From the NCBI GenBank assembly GCA_963620595.1, contig CAVFAY010000004.1:65965-129964 (forward strand): a DNA stretch of 64,000 nucleotides, read 5' to 3'. Every line of letters begins with the position of its first letter. Within the stretch, counting starts at the first letter, position 1. The DNA comes from Butyricicoccus_A sp963620595. Its GTDB lineage: Bacteria; Bacillota; Clostridia; Oscillospirales; Butyricicoccaceae. The notes under the pieces are model-generated. The model was not told the DNA's origin. It was given only the letters and a program-made list of their open reading frames with translations, and made no database searches. Position numbers and translations under genes: made by a program. Shown here one piece after another: positions 1-9,086 of this stretch.

Positions 1-1
1 G

Positions 2-229
2 CTAAAGGAATTGAGCGAAAAATTGGTTAACAAATATTGCTTGCTGATTGGCGCTGATTCTGAAGCTGAGTACTCCATTCTCGAAAAGGCAAATATAACT
101 CAGTCCACTCCGGGAGATTTACGCGGTGACCTGAGTATTAATGCCCAACAATTGGCGAATACATATATTTCTCTGGGTCTTGGCAAGCGTTATGCTGACG
201 GAGTTACTCTTATTGGATGGAGGTTATAA
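2..229 (+). CDS. C-terminal 75 residues of an unidentified protein
   Basis: The frame is open from base 2 and ends with TAA at 227-229, one base before the ATG of the next gene. The Shine-Dalgarno sequence of that next gene lies inside its last codons. The visible tail ends in GKRYADGVTLIGWRL and has no motif I recognise. The tight spacing makes it the upstream partner in the operon with the 1,529-residue ATPase. By analogy with dptF-dptG-dptH operons it could be a DptG-like partner, but nothing in the sequence proves that. Confidence 0.6.
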   Translation, partial: LKELSEKLVNKYCLLIGADSEAEYSILEKANITQSTPGDLRGDLSINAQQLANTYISLGLGKRYADGVTLIGWRL

Positions 230-230
230 G

Positions 231-3200
231 ATGAGCAGAATGCTATTAACGAATGTTGCTGTAAATCTTGTAAATAAATGTGTTTCTTCTCAAGAATACG
301 GGGTCTCACTGATTAATATCCCAGAGTTCGATTATGGGACATTTTCAAGTAAACTGATTGATAAAAAGCAAATAGCAATCTTTTTCCTCGGATTTAAAAA
401 GGATGCAGCGGAACAATTACAAGCAACTCTTCCTGCTTTAGAGAATGTTAGATACAGATTTAGTGTTGAGGAAGCCGAGGAATCCAGAAACACAGGTGAT
501 GAAAAAATCTTTCGTGTTTTGATAATAAAAAGAGCTGAACTGGAAAAAATATCATCGCTTAGGTGGTTCCCTGAAATTAGTCTGGAAAAGGTTTATACGC
601 AAAGCTGTGACTATGTAAAAAAAGAGCTAAAAAATACAAATACTGTAATTGAAGCTCTTCTTCAGGCACTTAGATGCAAGCCAGTCAGAACTCTTCTTAG
701 CTTTGAAAGAGTTATCGACTATCTTGAACTTCTTCTTGAGTCGCCTTCAGATGCTTTGCCAGATACCGTTTGCAAGAATTTTTATAAATTAGGGCTCCTG
801 TCAGACAAAAACATAGTGAGCCATAATCCGGACAGAAGAGATTTTGTAGCTCGAATCAAGCGTAATCATGCGGTTGTTGAAAGAATAAGCAATCTGGAAC
901 AGGCTGAGCGACAGAGTATTACGAACTACTATTCTCGCAGTTCCAGCAATAAAACTGTTCCTAGGTTGATATTAAATTACTATAAAACAAAGAATGTTGA
1001 ACTTCTAAAGCAAATGGATTTGGAGGAAATAGAAAACTGTCTTAAAGCAGTGAAAGAAAGAACAACTCCTCCGCGTCCGCAGAAGAATCCTGTTGTTAAG
1101 CCAACTGCTCTCGCGGCACAACTGGTATTTGATGAAACTCCAGAAAAAATAGATGACGCCCTTCTTCAAATTGGTCAGAGTTTGGATGAAAGAGCAAATC
1201 CAAACAAGAGCGAGAGAGTTGAAATTGATGTCGATGGAACTAAACTTCAAGTAAAAGCTGAGCCTTTAACCGAGAAGGTTGCAGAGGAATTAACCACGGA
1301 GGACGATTTTGGTGGCGTGATTCACGCAGAGGTTGATTCCCCGGATGAAGCTATTAACGATTACGAAAAATATGAATTTGTTCCATTCAAAAAGAATTAT
1401 TTGGATGTGGTGCGGAGTGATCTGCAGCGGATCTCTGTGCTGATTTCTGATGGAGAACAAATTTCGCATTACTTAGATAAATTCTTAGCTGCGCGTGATG
1501 CTATTGTGCCGTATAGAAAGCGTTTGCAGGATACACCAATGCTGCAGGTGCTTTCTAAGCATGCAGAATTCGAGGCGTATATCCGTTCATATGAACGTTT
1601 GCTTAACGCGATAAACGAGGATTTCCCTAAGATTTGGGGAGTGGCCTCCTCTAATGCAAAAGCCATAATTAATACGGTTATGTCATTAGATTATGTGTTT
1701 GTTATTGGCGAGCGCAAACTTCACGCAATGCCTACGCCACTTCATCCACTTTATCTTTGGAAATATGTTGAGTTGGCAAAAGAAATCCTATCAAGTAAGG
1801 GGATGAGTGCTATCGAAGATGGCTCCTTATCTGAGGATGACAAGGCATTTATTATCCGAAAAGCTGAGGATATTCCTGATCCTCTGTCCGTAATGCTGCT
1901 TCCAGTTACTGTAACAGAGCAGACTGCTGCATTTTTGCCTTTGTCTGGCCGTATTGGCCTTTTGCCGGTGTATTCAAATGTTCCACAGGTTAATCAGAGT
2001 GAAAGTGGAATTGATACCCTGAAACAGGCAATCATTAGATACATTTGTTTATACCCACATGCAGGGGCAATGCTTAAAGTGAGTTTTATTGACCCACCTT
2101 CTGTTGAAATAATCGTGTCCATGCTTAAAGCATTAAATTCTGATAGAGAATTCAATATCAATGGCATCGAGGTGACGATCTATAGAACAAAAGAAGTACC
2201 AGGTAGTTGGATTGAAATCGATGATGGCTCGCTAAACGAAGGAATGCTCGGAAAGTTTAAAGGGAAGCGTTCATTAAACTTCAAATTACGTATTGTCAAT
2301 AAGCGTCTCTCCTATAGCCAAATACTTAATCAGCATGAGACAGAGCAGCATATGGTGGTAGTATTTGATCCGAACGAGGTGAAGATTGAGACTGCGCAAA
2401 ATAGTAGACATATTCATATTCATCCGCTATGTGTTCCTAAAATTTACAAATTCAATCCGATTGATGAAGAGGTTGAAATTCGTCCGGCAAGTGAAGGAGG
2501 GATATTTACAGTTTATTCAAGCATTATTGAAAAGTTAAATGAACATCCCTCTGCTTTTAGTCATACCAGCACTTTTTTTAGAACACCACTAAAAAGAGAA
2601 ACCTATGATGAACTTTTGAAGGCTGCAGACTGGTTAATAATTCTTGATCAGAGCCTTAAGAGTTGGGATATCTCGCTTAGAGCCGCCAGTGAAAAGTTGT
2701 TCTATAGAGAAAATGATTACAGATCTGTCGGCATTTACTCTGCTAACTGTAACAAATTCATCTTGGGCTACGATACTCTCGTTAAGCAACTTGGAAACTT
2801 TATTCCTCAGAATGCAGGTGTTAAAGAGGTTATTGAAGCAGTGCGCAGTATTAATGATGACGGTCTGTTAAGCATTGTTTCTCACACGTCAAATCATGTT
2901 TTTGATGAAAAGCATGGAAAAGGAAGCCTCGGCACTGCCTTGGCAGCAATCCACTATAAACGCGAACACCCAGACTCAATTTTGGTTGGATTGGATACGC
3001 AACTTGCTCAAGAATGGCTTTCTGACAGAGAAGAAGGTGAACTTCCCGATTTAGTGGCGATTAACCTATTTGAGGATCAAACAGCATTAGTGGATATCAT
3101 CGAAGTAAAGACCTATTCAGATAATCCCAATTCCTTTCAGATTAGGGATAATCATATTATTGGACATGCAGTCGAACAGGTTACTGTTCTCGAAAAGCTA

Positions 3201-4820
3201 ATGTATGAAATGTTTGGCGCGACAGAGAGAATAACAACGGTATCACGTCGCGAAATTCTTAGAGAACAAGTTTTTGAGTGCTTATTCCATGCAAATATTG
3301 AAGCTACTAGGAAACTTCGTCTTTGTGACGAATTAAATGCTTTGTTTGCTGGTGAATTTAAGGCGATTGTTAAGAAAAACATTGCTTTTGTTGACTTTGA
3401 GGCCGCAGATAGCAGTCAAGTTGAATATGATGGGCTTGAGGAGTTTGCGGGTAATAAATATCTTCTTACAACGATAGGCAGCGCTGAGATTCAAAGCATC
3501 TTGGCAAATATAGCATTTGATACCCAGATTCTAGAAGTTAATCCAGTAATTGCTTCTGAGGAGAATACGCAGGACACAGCAGGTTCAGTATATTTGAACG
3601 CCAATCCCACCCTGGAAGAACAGAATTCAACTGCTAATGTATCCACTATGGTAATTGAAGCAGAGTCCTCTACAGAAGAGAAACAGACTTTGACTCAAAA
3701 TACGCCAGGGCGATTTGAAGCCTCTGCGGACGAAGAGGCCAAATCTCGCATTGCGGAAAAGTGCGCCAAGTTAAATCGTGTATTTAGAGATTATGGTATT
3801 CGAGCAGAGCCGATTGAGCAAGATATGGTGCAGGAGGCCGCTCGCTTTACAAGATTCCCTGTCAAGCTAAAATCCGGCGAAACCATTAATAGTCTAAATA
3901 GATATAGGAATGATATAGGAATTCAGCTAGAGGCCAGTGGTGAAATACTTGTAGAGCACATTAAAGGGACAAGCTATATTTCCGTAGATGTTCCGTTTGC
4001 CAGTTCAGGCAGTTCTATCAGTTTGATGAAGCATCTTGATTTATTGAAGGATACGGAGGGACGTTTAAATGTGATAGCTGGACAAAAGCCAGATGGAAAT
4101 TTTGAAATTTTAGACATTGCAGATGCACCTCATATGTTGATAGCTGGCACAACTGGTTCCGGCAAAACCATCTTTCTTCAGTCAATGCTTGTGAGTTTAT
4201 TATATCAGTTTGGGCCGGAGGAAATTGAACTGTTGATTGTGGATCCGAAGCAAACAGATTTTATTTTCTTTGATGATCTTCCACATCTGTATGGAGGCCA
4301 TGTTGTCATAGATGCTGAGGAAGCATTAGAAAAGCTTCAGCAAATCAATGAGGTTGACAAAGAGGAACGAACGAAAGCTCTTAGAGCATGTAGAAGCAAG
4401 GATATCGATTCTTATAATCAGAAAAATCCGAATAATCGGATGAAGAGAATTGTTGTTGTTATTGATGAGTATTCCGATCTAATTCAAGCTGCTGAGATCA
4501 ACGGAACAAGGAAGGAATTTGAAAGCAATCTTTTGATGCTACTTCAAAGAGTTAGAAACCTTGGCATTCATCTCATCATAGCAACTCAACGTCCTTCTGC
4601 GCAGATAGTGACTGGAAAGCTTAAGGCGGTTGTACCATTTCGCGTTTCTTTCAGGCTTCCATCTCATACAGATTCTCAAACTATTCTGGATATGACTGGA
4701 GCTGAGAATCTCCTTGGCAAAGGTGACATGCTGATGAAAACAGAAGCAGACACTATGCGAATGCAAGGACTGTTTGTTTCAGAGAATGAACTTGAAGATT
4801 TTTTGGAAAAGCTTAGATAA
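231..4820 (+). CDS. large PD-(D/E)XK nuclease / FtsK-HerA ATPase fusion, DptH-like
   Basis: 1,529 residues from the ATG at 231, which has a GGAGG 8 bases upstream; a longer frame from 141 overlaps the previous gene and is unlikely. The C-terminal 250 residues form an FtsK/HerA-type motor: Walker A GTTGSGKT near residues 1305-1312, DPKQTDF after it, Walker B VVVIDEYSDL near 1405 and sensor ATQRPSAQI near 1450. In the middle, GELPDLVAIN near 935-945 followed about 19 residues later by IIEVKTY matches a PD-(D/E)XK nuclease core. The first 900 residues show no motif I know. Length, architecture and operon position resemble DptH of phosphorothioation-dependent restriction, but no dnd genes are in view. 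A role as motor and nuclease of a phage-defence complex is inferred. The region is clearly more AT-rich than the genes from 6.4 kb on. Confidence 0.7.
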   Translation: MSRMLLTNVAVNLVNKCVSSQEYGVSLINIPEFDYGTFSSKLIDKKQIAIFFLGFKKDAAEQLQATLPALENVRYRFSVEEAEESRNTGDEKIFRVLIIKRAELEKISSLRWFPEISLEKVYTQSCDYVKKELKNTNTVIEALLQALRCKPVRTLLSFERVIDYLELLLESPSDALPDTVCKNFYKLGLLSDKNIVSHNPDRRDFVARIKRNHAVVERISNLEQAERQSITNYYSRSSSNKTVPRLILNYYKTKNVELLKQMDLEEIENCLKAVKERTTPPRPQKNPVVKPTALAAQLVFDETPEKIDDALLQIGQSLDERANPNKSERVEIDVDGTKLQVKAEPLTEKVAEELTTEDDFGGVIHAEVDSPDEAINDYEKYEFVPFKKNYLDVVRSDLQRISVLISDGEQISHYLDKFLAARDAIVPYRKRLQDTPMLQVLSKHAEFEAYIRSYERLLNAINEDFPKIWGVASSNAKAIINTVMSLDYVFVIGERKLHAMPTPLHPLYLWKYVELAKEILSSKGMSAIEDGSLSEDDKAFIIRKAEDIPDPLSVMLLPVTVTEQTAAFLPLSGRIGLLPVYSNVPQVNQSESGIDTLKQAIIRYICLYPHAGAMLKVSFIDPPSVEIIVSMLKALNSDREFNINGIEVTIYRTKEVPGSWIEIDDGSLNEGMLGKFKGKRSLNFKLRIVNKRLSYSQILNQHETEQHMVVVFDPNEVKIETAQNSRHIHIHPLCVPKIYKFNPIDEEVEIRPASEGGIFTVYSSIIEKLNEHPSAFSHTSTFFRTPLKRETYDELLKAADWLIILDQSLKSWDISLRAASEKLFYRENDYRSVGIYSANCNKFILGYDTLVKQLGNFIPQNAGVKEVIEAVRSINDDGLLSIVSHTSNHVFDEKHGKGSLGTALAAIHYKREHPDSILVGLDTQLAQEWLSDREEGELPDLVAINLFEDQTALVDIIEVKTYSDNPNSFQIRDNHIIGHAVEQVTVLEKLMYEMFGATERITTVSRREILREQVFECLFHANIEATRKLRLCDELNALFAGEFKAIVKKNIAFVDFEAADSSQVEYDGLEEFAGNKYLLTTIGSAEIQSILANIAFDTQILEVNPVIASEENTQDTAGSVYLNANPTLEEQNSTANVSTMVIEAESSTEEKQTLTQNTPGRFEASADEEAKSRIAEKCAKLNRVFRDYGIRAEPIEQDMVQEAARFTRFPVKLKSGETINSLNRYRNDIGIQLEASGEILVEHIKGTSYISVDVPFASSGSSISLMKHLDLLKDTEGRLNVIAGQKPDGNFEILDIADAPHMLIAGTTGSGKTIFLQSMLVSLLYQFGPEEIELLIVDPKQTDFIFFDDLPHLYGGHVVIDAEEALEKLQQINEVDKEERTKALRACRSKDIDSYNQKNPNNRMKRIVVVIDEYSDLIQAAEINGTRKEFESNLLMLLQRVRNLGIHLIIATQRPSAQIVTGKLKAVVPFRVSFRLPSHTDSQTILDMTGAENLLGKGDMLMKTEADTMRMQGLFVSENELEDFLEKLR

Positions 4821-4834
4821 TTAAGGTGAGTAAC

Positions 4835-5524
4835 ATGCAAACAGTCAATACAAATGAAATTGTAGAAGGATATTTCATAAGGGAACTAAAAAATAGATTT
4901 CTGTGTGAAGTTGAGGTTAATTCAACATTGGCTGTTTGCTATGTTCCATCTTCATGTCACTTGAGTAATTTTTTGGATTTACAAGGGAGGCGAGTGCTTC
5001 TTCTTCCTAATAAATCAAAAAATACAAGGACTGAGTATTCTTTGTTTGCGGTTCCTTATAAAAGAAACTACATCATTTTAAATACCTCAATGGCAAATAG
5101 AGCAGTTGAAGCAAGTATGTGTCAGAGACGCTTTGCCTTTTTAGGAAAGAGGAAATCTGTCAAAAAAGAAATTACAAAAGGTGGGTATAAATGGGATCTG
5201 TTAATTGAGGAGAGCAATACACTTGTTGAAATAAAAAGTATAATTTCTACGAAAACATCGGCAAGTTTCCCCACAGTATATTCTGAGCGAACATTAAAGC
5301 AACTGCAAATAATTAGCAAATTGTTATCCTCTGGCAGCAAGATCAGTTTTTTAATTGTATCGCTTAACCCCTACATTCAGGAAATATGTCTTGACCAAGG
5401 AACTGAGTTTTACCCGGCTCTTAAGTCTTGTGTAGAGCAAGGCTTGATTCTTAAAGGATACACAGTAAGATTTAAAAACTCAAAGCTGATGATTGATAGA
5501 GAAATCCCCATTGTAACAAATTAA
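4835..5524 (+). CDS. SfsA-family DNA/RNA nuclease
   Basis: 229 residues, 14 bases after the ATPase gene. AAGGTG at 4823-4828 fits the ATG at 4835 better than the GTG at 4826, which overlaps it. The layout is SfsA-like. An N-terminal OB-like half contains RFLCEVEV and VPSSCHLSNFL (compare the family's CPNTGSM region) and NTSMANRAVEASM. A C-terminal nuclease half contains WDLLIEE, VEIKSI, and FPTVYSERTLKQL (compare FPDAxTxRGxKHL). Family proteins bind DNA and carry a PD-(D/E)XK-type site. SfsA is usually a stand-alone housekeeping gene; finding it directly behind a nuclease-motor gene points to a defence role here, which is inference. Confidence 0.75.
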   Translation: MQTVNTNEIVEGYFIRELKNRFLCEVEVNSTLAVCYVPSSCHLSNFLDLQGRRVLLLPNKSKNTRTEYSLFAVPYKRNYIILNTSMANRAVEASMCQRRFAFLGKRKSVKKEITKGGYKWDLLIEESNTLVEIKSIISTKTSASFPTVYSERTLKQLQIISKLLSSGSKISFLIVSLNPYIQEICLDQGTEFYPALKSCVEQGLILKGYTVRFKNSKLMIDREIPIVTN

Positions 5525-5556
5525 AATTTGCGTAAAACTGCTTTCGGGAGAATAAA

Positions 5557-6288
5557 ATGGAACATGGCACAAAATTTCGAATTTTATACCTTTACCAGTT
5601 TTTAATGCAGAATTCAGATGCGGAGCATCCTTTTTCTACCAATGAATTAATTCAGGTTCTTCATGACAGACACGGTATAGATGTAAATAGAAACACATTG
5701 AGTAAGGATTTAGACATTATGCACGAAAGCGGGCTTCAGATTGAAGTTATCCGTTCGACACAAAACAAATACTACTATAACGGGCAAATACTTAATATAC
5801 CGGAGTTGAAATTACTTATCGATGCCGTCTCGTCATCAAAGTTTATTACAGAACAAAAAAGTGAACAGTTGATAAATAAGCTGTTGACGCTCGTTCCCGT
5901 GTATAACGCTGTGAAATTGCGCCGTCATATCTATGCATTAGATCGTGTGAAATCCGATAATGAACGCGGCTATTACATTGTAGATACCATTAATGAGGCT
6001 ATTGATACGCGGCATAAGATTTCATTTTGCTATACCGATTTTGATGTTAATAAGAACCGGTACGTTACAAATGAGGGAAAGCCTTATATCGTTAGCCCAT
6101 ATACTCTTATATGGGATGGAGATTACTATTATCTTAGTGGTTATTGTGATGAATGCCAAGCCATGAGAACCTTCCGCTTAGATCGAATTGAAAAAAAACC
6201 CGATGTATTGCGAGATGCGGCTCTCCCAAAACCGGAAAGCTATAGCGTTGCAGAGTATATTAACTCTGCGTTGGCAAAATTGCTTTGA
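5557..6288 (+). CDS. WYL-domain transcriptional regulator, C-terminally short
   Basis: 243 residues. The N-terminal 75 residues form a winged helix (FSTNELIQVLHDRHG, NRNTLSKDLDIM). The WYL domain covers about 135-215, with YIVSPYTLIWDGDYYYLSGY and the ligand-binding-type FRLDRIEKK. Most relatives have a further WCX domain of about 80 residues; this protein stops right after EYINSALAKLL, where that domain should begin. WYL regulators such as BrxR and CapW control many defence operons, so it probably regulates the two genes upstream. Base composition changes just after its stop codon, so the 3' end may have been cut by a recombination event. Confidence 0.75.
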   Translation: MEHGTKFRILYLYQFLMQNSDAEHPFSTNELIQVLHDRHGIDVNRNTLSKDLDIMHESGLQIEVIRSTQNKYYYNGQILNIPELKLLIDAVSSSKFITEQKSEQLINKLLTLVPVYNAVKLRRHIYALDRVKSDNERGYYIVDTINEAIDTRHKISFCYTDFDVNKNRYVTNEGKPYIVSPYTLIWDGDYYYLSGYCDECQAMRTFRLDRIEKKPDVLRDAALPKPESYSVAEYINSALAKLL

Positions 6289-6410
6289 TTGATGAAATGA
6301 AATAAAGGGAAGCCTTGCGGAATGCAGGCTATTCGATACTGGCTGCACATGAAGAACAAACGCCGGAGGAGATGCCTTAAACTCTCTCCTGCAGAAAGGA
6401 CGTGATTCGT

Positions 6411-6971
6411 ATGGCATGGACCGACGGAAAGAATCGTTGCTGTTGGGCAAATCCGAAAAATGAACGGTACATTCGTTACCATGATGAAGAATGGGGTGTT
6501 CCGGTCCACGACGATCACAAGCTGTTCGGGATGCTGATTCTGGAATGCTTTCAGGCCGGTTTGTCCTGGGAATGCGTTCTGAATAAGCGGGATGCATTCC
6601 GTGAGGCATTTGACGGCTTTGATCTGGATGCAGTCTGTGCATACGGCGAGGACAAGCTGGAGGCACTGCTGAGCAATCCCGGCATCATTCGCAATCGACT
6701 GAAGATACAAGCCGCTGTCATCAATGCGCGGCTCTTCCGTGAGATACAGCAGGAATGTGGCAGTTTTGCAGAGTATCTTTGGCATTGGACTGACGGCAAG
6801 GTGGTCTATGAACGAGGACTGACACATTCGGAGCTTTCGGATCAGATCTCCAAGGACCTGAAGAAGCACGGCATGAAATTCGTCGGCACCACAGTGATCT
6901 ACGCTTATCTGCAGGCGGTAGGCGTGATCTATTCTCATGATGAAGGCTGTTTTCTGGAGCACAAGATATAA
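6411..6971 (+). CDS. tag: DNA-3-methyladenine glycosylase I
   Basis: 186 residues. It removes 3-methyladenine from alkylated DNA in base excision repair. The family pattern is clear: CCWANPKNERYIRYHDEEWG at the N-terminus (zinc-binding Cys and substrate-binding residues), FGMLILECFQAGLSW, then NRLKIQAAVINA and GMKFVGTTVIYAYLQAVG near the C-terminus. AAAGGA lies 10 bases before the ATG at 6411; a GTG at 6402 is too close to it. It starts a run of three same-strand genes that are more GC-rich than the upstream defence genes. Its usual C-terminal zinc-ligand His is not obvious. Confidence 0.9.
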   Translation: MAWTDGKNRCCWANPKNERYIRYHDEEWGVPVHDDHKLFGMLILECFQAGLSWECVLNKRDAFREAFDGFDLDAVCAYGEDKLEALLSNPGIIRNRLKIQAAVINARLFREIQQECGSFAEYLWHWTDGKVVYERGLTHSELSDQISKDLKKHGMKFVGTTVIYAYLQAVGVIYSHDEGCFLEHKI

Positions 6972-6986
6972 GACGGTGACATAAGG

Positions 6987-7766
6987 ATGGCAAATGAAGG
7001 CGGAACCTGGGTGATGTACGGCGTTTCCTGGGATGATCCGGAGTGCATTCACACAGTGGATGAGGCAATTGCATATATCAACAAGGTCGGCTTCCTGCCT
7101 TTGTTCAAGAATGACATCCCGGGCTTCTCTCTTGAGGAGTGTACGGTGCCGGAGTTCTGGTGGTCGGAGAATCCCGAGCGGGATCCCTGGGAGTGGCGCG
7201 AGATCATTGCCCGGCGCGGCGAAGTGGCCTATGGAAAATTCTTTGACAAGAAGGCAGGCTTCATTTCCAGAGAATGGCTGCCGTATTTCCTGAACTTCCG
7301 GCGGGATGGATACGATTTTGATGCACTCTGGGACGACGGAAAGGCGTCTTACAAGCAAAAACGGATCATGGATCTGTATGCGGAGGAGCTGCAGGATCGG
7401 GAGTTCTACTCCAATGAGCTGAAGCAGACTGCAGGCTTTGGCAAGGGCGGTGAGAAGGGCTTTGAGGGAGTAATCACCGGGCTGCAGATGCAGTTGTATC
7501 TTTGCGTGCGGGATTTCCGCCAGCGTAAGAACAAGAAGGGCGAGACCTATGGCTGGCCAATCGCTGTTTATGCAACGCCGGAGCATCTGTGGGGCTGCGA
7601 TTATGTGACCTCTGCATATAAGGAAGAGCCGGAGCTGTCGGCCAAACGAATTGCGGATCACATGGCGGATATCTACCCTAACGCGACGTCGAAGCAGATC
7701 CGGAAGGTCATCGGTGTGAAGGCCGGTGAACGCAAGGAGCCGGAGAAAGAGGAAGACCGGCATTAG
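6987..7766 (+). CDS. AlkZ-related protein of unknown function
   Basis: 259 residues, 15 bases downstream of tag. The N-terminal segment (DDPECIHTVDEAIAYINKVG, then FLPLF and IPGFSLEE) and DPWEWREIIARRGEVAYGKFF recall a Firmicutes family named AlkZ-related, after a winged-helix glycosylase that unhooks interstrand crosslinks. I rely on memory of that family, so the assignment is tentative. No transmembrane segment or signal peptide is seen. The C-terminal 20 residues are highly charged. Its place between tag and a flavin-binding gene fits a DNA-damage role but does not prove it. Confidence 0.55.
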   Translation: MANEGGTWVMYGVSWDDPECIHTVDEAIAYINKVGFLPLFKNDIPGFSLEECTVPEFWWSENPERDPWEWREIIARRGEVAYGKFFDKKAGFISREWLPYFLNFRRDGYDFDALWDDGKASYKQKRIMDLYAEELQDREFYSNELKQTAGFGKGGEKGFEGVITGLQMQLYLCVRDFRQRKNKKGETYGWPIAVYATPEHLWGCDYVTSAYKEEPELSAKRIADHMADIYPNATSKQIRKVIGVKAGERKEPEKEEDRH

Positions 7767-7782
7767 ATTGGAGGTTTGCGAA

Positions 7783-8289
7783 ATGACTACAGAAGAATAT
7801 AAGAAGGCGGCGACTTATTGGACTTCAAAAGAACGCAAGGAAATGCCGCAGGAACAGCTAAAGCCTATTGTTGAGGAATATCTAAGCGCAGGCTCTGTCT
7901 GTGCGCTGGCCACCGGCACCGGTGACTATGTGCGCTGCACTCCCCTGGAATACAGCTATCACGACGGCAAGTTCTGGATTTTTACTGAGGGCGGCGAGAA
8001 ATTCATCGGTCTGGAGAAGAACGACAATGTCAGCCTTGCCGTGTTTGATAAGAATCCGGGCTTTGGTGAGCTGAAGAGCGTACAGGTCATGGGCAAGGTT
8101 ACGATCATAGAGCCAATGTCGGCGGAGTATGTTGCTCATGCGGAATATAAAAAGATTCCGGTTGCTGCGCTGCAGAAGCTGGCAGATCAGGGGAAGCCGA
8201 TGCACCTGCTGTGCATCAAGCCTGTAAAGATGGATGTGCTGTTCTCAGAGCTCAAGAAGAAGGGCTATGACAGCCGCCAGGTGATGTAA
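7783..8289 (+). CDS. pyridoxamine 5'-phosphate oxidase-family flavin-binding protein
   Basis: 168 residues from the ATG at 7783, with GGAGG 8 bases upstream. The split-barrel fold is suggested by VCALATGTGDYVRCTPLEYSY, KFWIFTEGGEKFIGLEKN and VSLAVFDKN followed by VQVMGKVTII, the usual strand order of FMN-binding PPOX proteins. The substrate is unknown. The gene follows the AlkZ-related gene by 16 bases and probably shares its transcript, which can end at the hairpin at 8381-8417. Confidence 0.75.
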   Translation: MTTEEYKKAATYWTSKERKEMPQEQLKPIVEEYLSAGSVCALATGTGDYVRCTPLEYSYHDGKFWIFTEGGEKFIGLEKNDNVSLAVFDKNPGFGELKSVQVMGKVTIIEPMSAEYVAHAEYKKIPVAALQKLADQGKPMHLLCIKPVKMDVLFSELKKKGYDSRQVM

Positions 8290-8311
8290 TTTGATTGGAG
8301 GATAATATTTC

Positions 8312-8350
8312 ATGAATGCGTTAGCTCTCACAATTTTTAATCGGAGCTAA
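8312..8350 (+). CDS. possible 12-residue peptide MNALALTIFNRS
   Basis: An ATG preceded by GGAGGA at 8298-8302 with 9-base spacing opens a 12-codon frame ending in TAA. It lies 22 bases after the flavoprotein gene and about 30 bases before a terminator hairpin. It could be a real micro-peptide, the stub of a decayed gene, or chance. Nothing besides the ribosome binding site supports translation. Confidence 0.25.
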   Translation: MNALALTIFNRS

Positions 8351-8380
8351 AGCGGCTTCCAAATTCATATCATAAGCAAG

Positions 8381-8417
8381 AGCCCAAGGGAGCGGTCTAC
8401 TCTCCCCTGGGCTTTTT
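8381..8417 (+). terminator. rho-independent terminator
   Basis: Arms AGCCCAAGGGA and TCCCCTGGGCT are followed by TTTTT. It ends the tag to flavoprotein transcript. Confidence 0.8.
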
Positions 8418-8585
8418 CCGTGCCGCCGGTTCTTCGCTGGCACCATCTATCAGATAGGAAATCGCAAATTTTTATCAAGACTTTCTATCTAACGCATAGA
8501 AGGTACATTTGTTGGCAAGTTCCTCTGACAGACAGAAATTCCTATACTGAAGGTGAGAAATTTTACGGACTGGAGGTGATTAGGG

Positions 8586-8945
8586 ATGCAGGCCAAAATT
8601 GATTTTGCCAAGGTCGGCGAGCATATCAGAGCTGCTCGGATCGAGGCAAAAAAGACGCAGAAAGCAGTAGCCGCTGCATGTGGTTGTGACCCTAAACACA
8701 TTAGCGCCGTGGAAAATGGAAGAACCAATCCTTCAATTGATCTTCTTACGAAGCTGAGTGAGGAGCTGAATGTAAGCGTGGATTACTTTCTGAAGGATGC
8801 ACCTCATGCCTGTAAGCAGTATTTTGTAGAGGTTGAATTTGCAGACAGAATTAATCAGATGACGACCACAACAAAGTCCTCTCTTCTGAAAATCATGGAT
8901 CAGCTGATTGTTGTACAGAATACCGCTGCAGCCACAAAGGAATAA
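8586..8945 (+). CDS. XRE-family HTH transcriptional regulator
   Basis: 119 residues with GGAGGTGAT upstream. The N-terminal 65 residues are a Cro/C1-type helix-turn-helix: GEHIRAARIEAKKTQKAVAAA, then HISAVENGRTNPSIDLLTKL, then LNVSVDYFL. The C-terminal 45 residues are probably a dimerisation helix. It ends 10 bases before the c-di-GMP riboswitch. A repressor for element maintenance genes is the likely role. A second XRE protein lies at 10905-11192. Confidence 0.85.
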   Translation: MQAKIDFAKVGEHIRAARIEAKKTQKAVAAACGCDPKHISAVENGRTNPSIDLLTKLSEELNVSVDYFLKDAPHACKQYFVEVEFADRINQMTTTTKSSLLKIMDQLIVVQNTAAATKE

Positions 8946-8954
8946 AATAATATC

Positions 8955-9022
8955 GTTGGCACACCTGGGGAAACCCAGGGTCGCAAAGCTACAGGGCCTT
9001 TAAAATGGCAGCCAGTTGCATC
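8955..9022 (+). promoter_or_regulatory. c-di-GMP-I (GEMM) riboswitch aptamer
   Basis: The conserved core is present in order: GGCACACC, a stem capped by GGGGAAACCC, the invariant TCGCAAAGCTACAGGGCCT, then GGCAGCCAGTTGC. This matches the GEMM consensus closely. A hairpin with a T-run at 9040-9071 forms the expected expression platform, followed by a strong ribosome binding site. It indicates that downstream RNA is controlled by cyclic di-GMP. Confidence 0.85.
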
Positions 9023-9039
9023 ATATCGTTGTTACTGCG

Positions 9040-9071
9040 CTGTCAGGCCTCATGGGTCTGGCAGTTCTTTT
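9040..9071 (+). terminator. riboswitch expression-platform terminator
   Basis: CTGTCAGGCC pairs with GGGTCTGGCAG (one mismatch and one wobble) around a TCAT loop, then TTCTTTT follows. It sits 18 bases after the aptamer and 16 bases before the next ATG, so ligand-dependent termination is likely. Confidence 0.65.
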
Positions 9072-9086
9072 CAGGAGGTAAACGCC

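Noticed and set aside
6240..7763. 507-codon - strand frame opposite tag and the AlkZ-related gene
   Set aside because: The + strand genes have family motifs and ribosome binding sites; this frame has neither.
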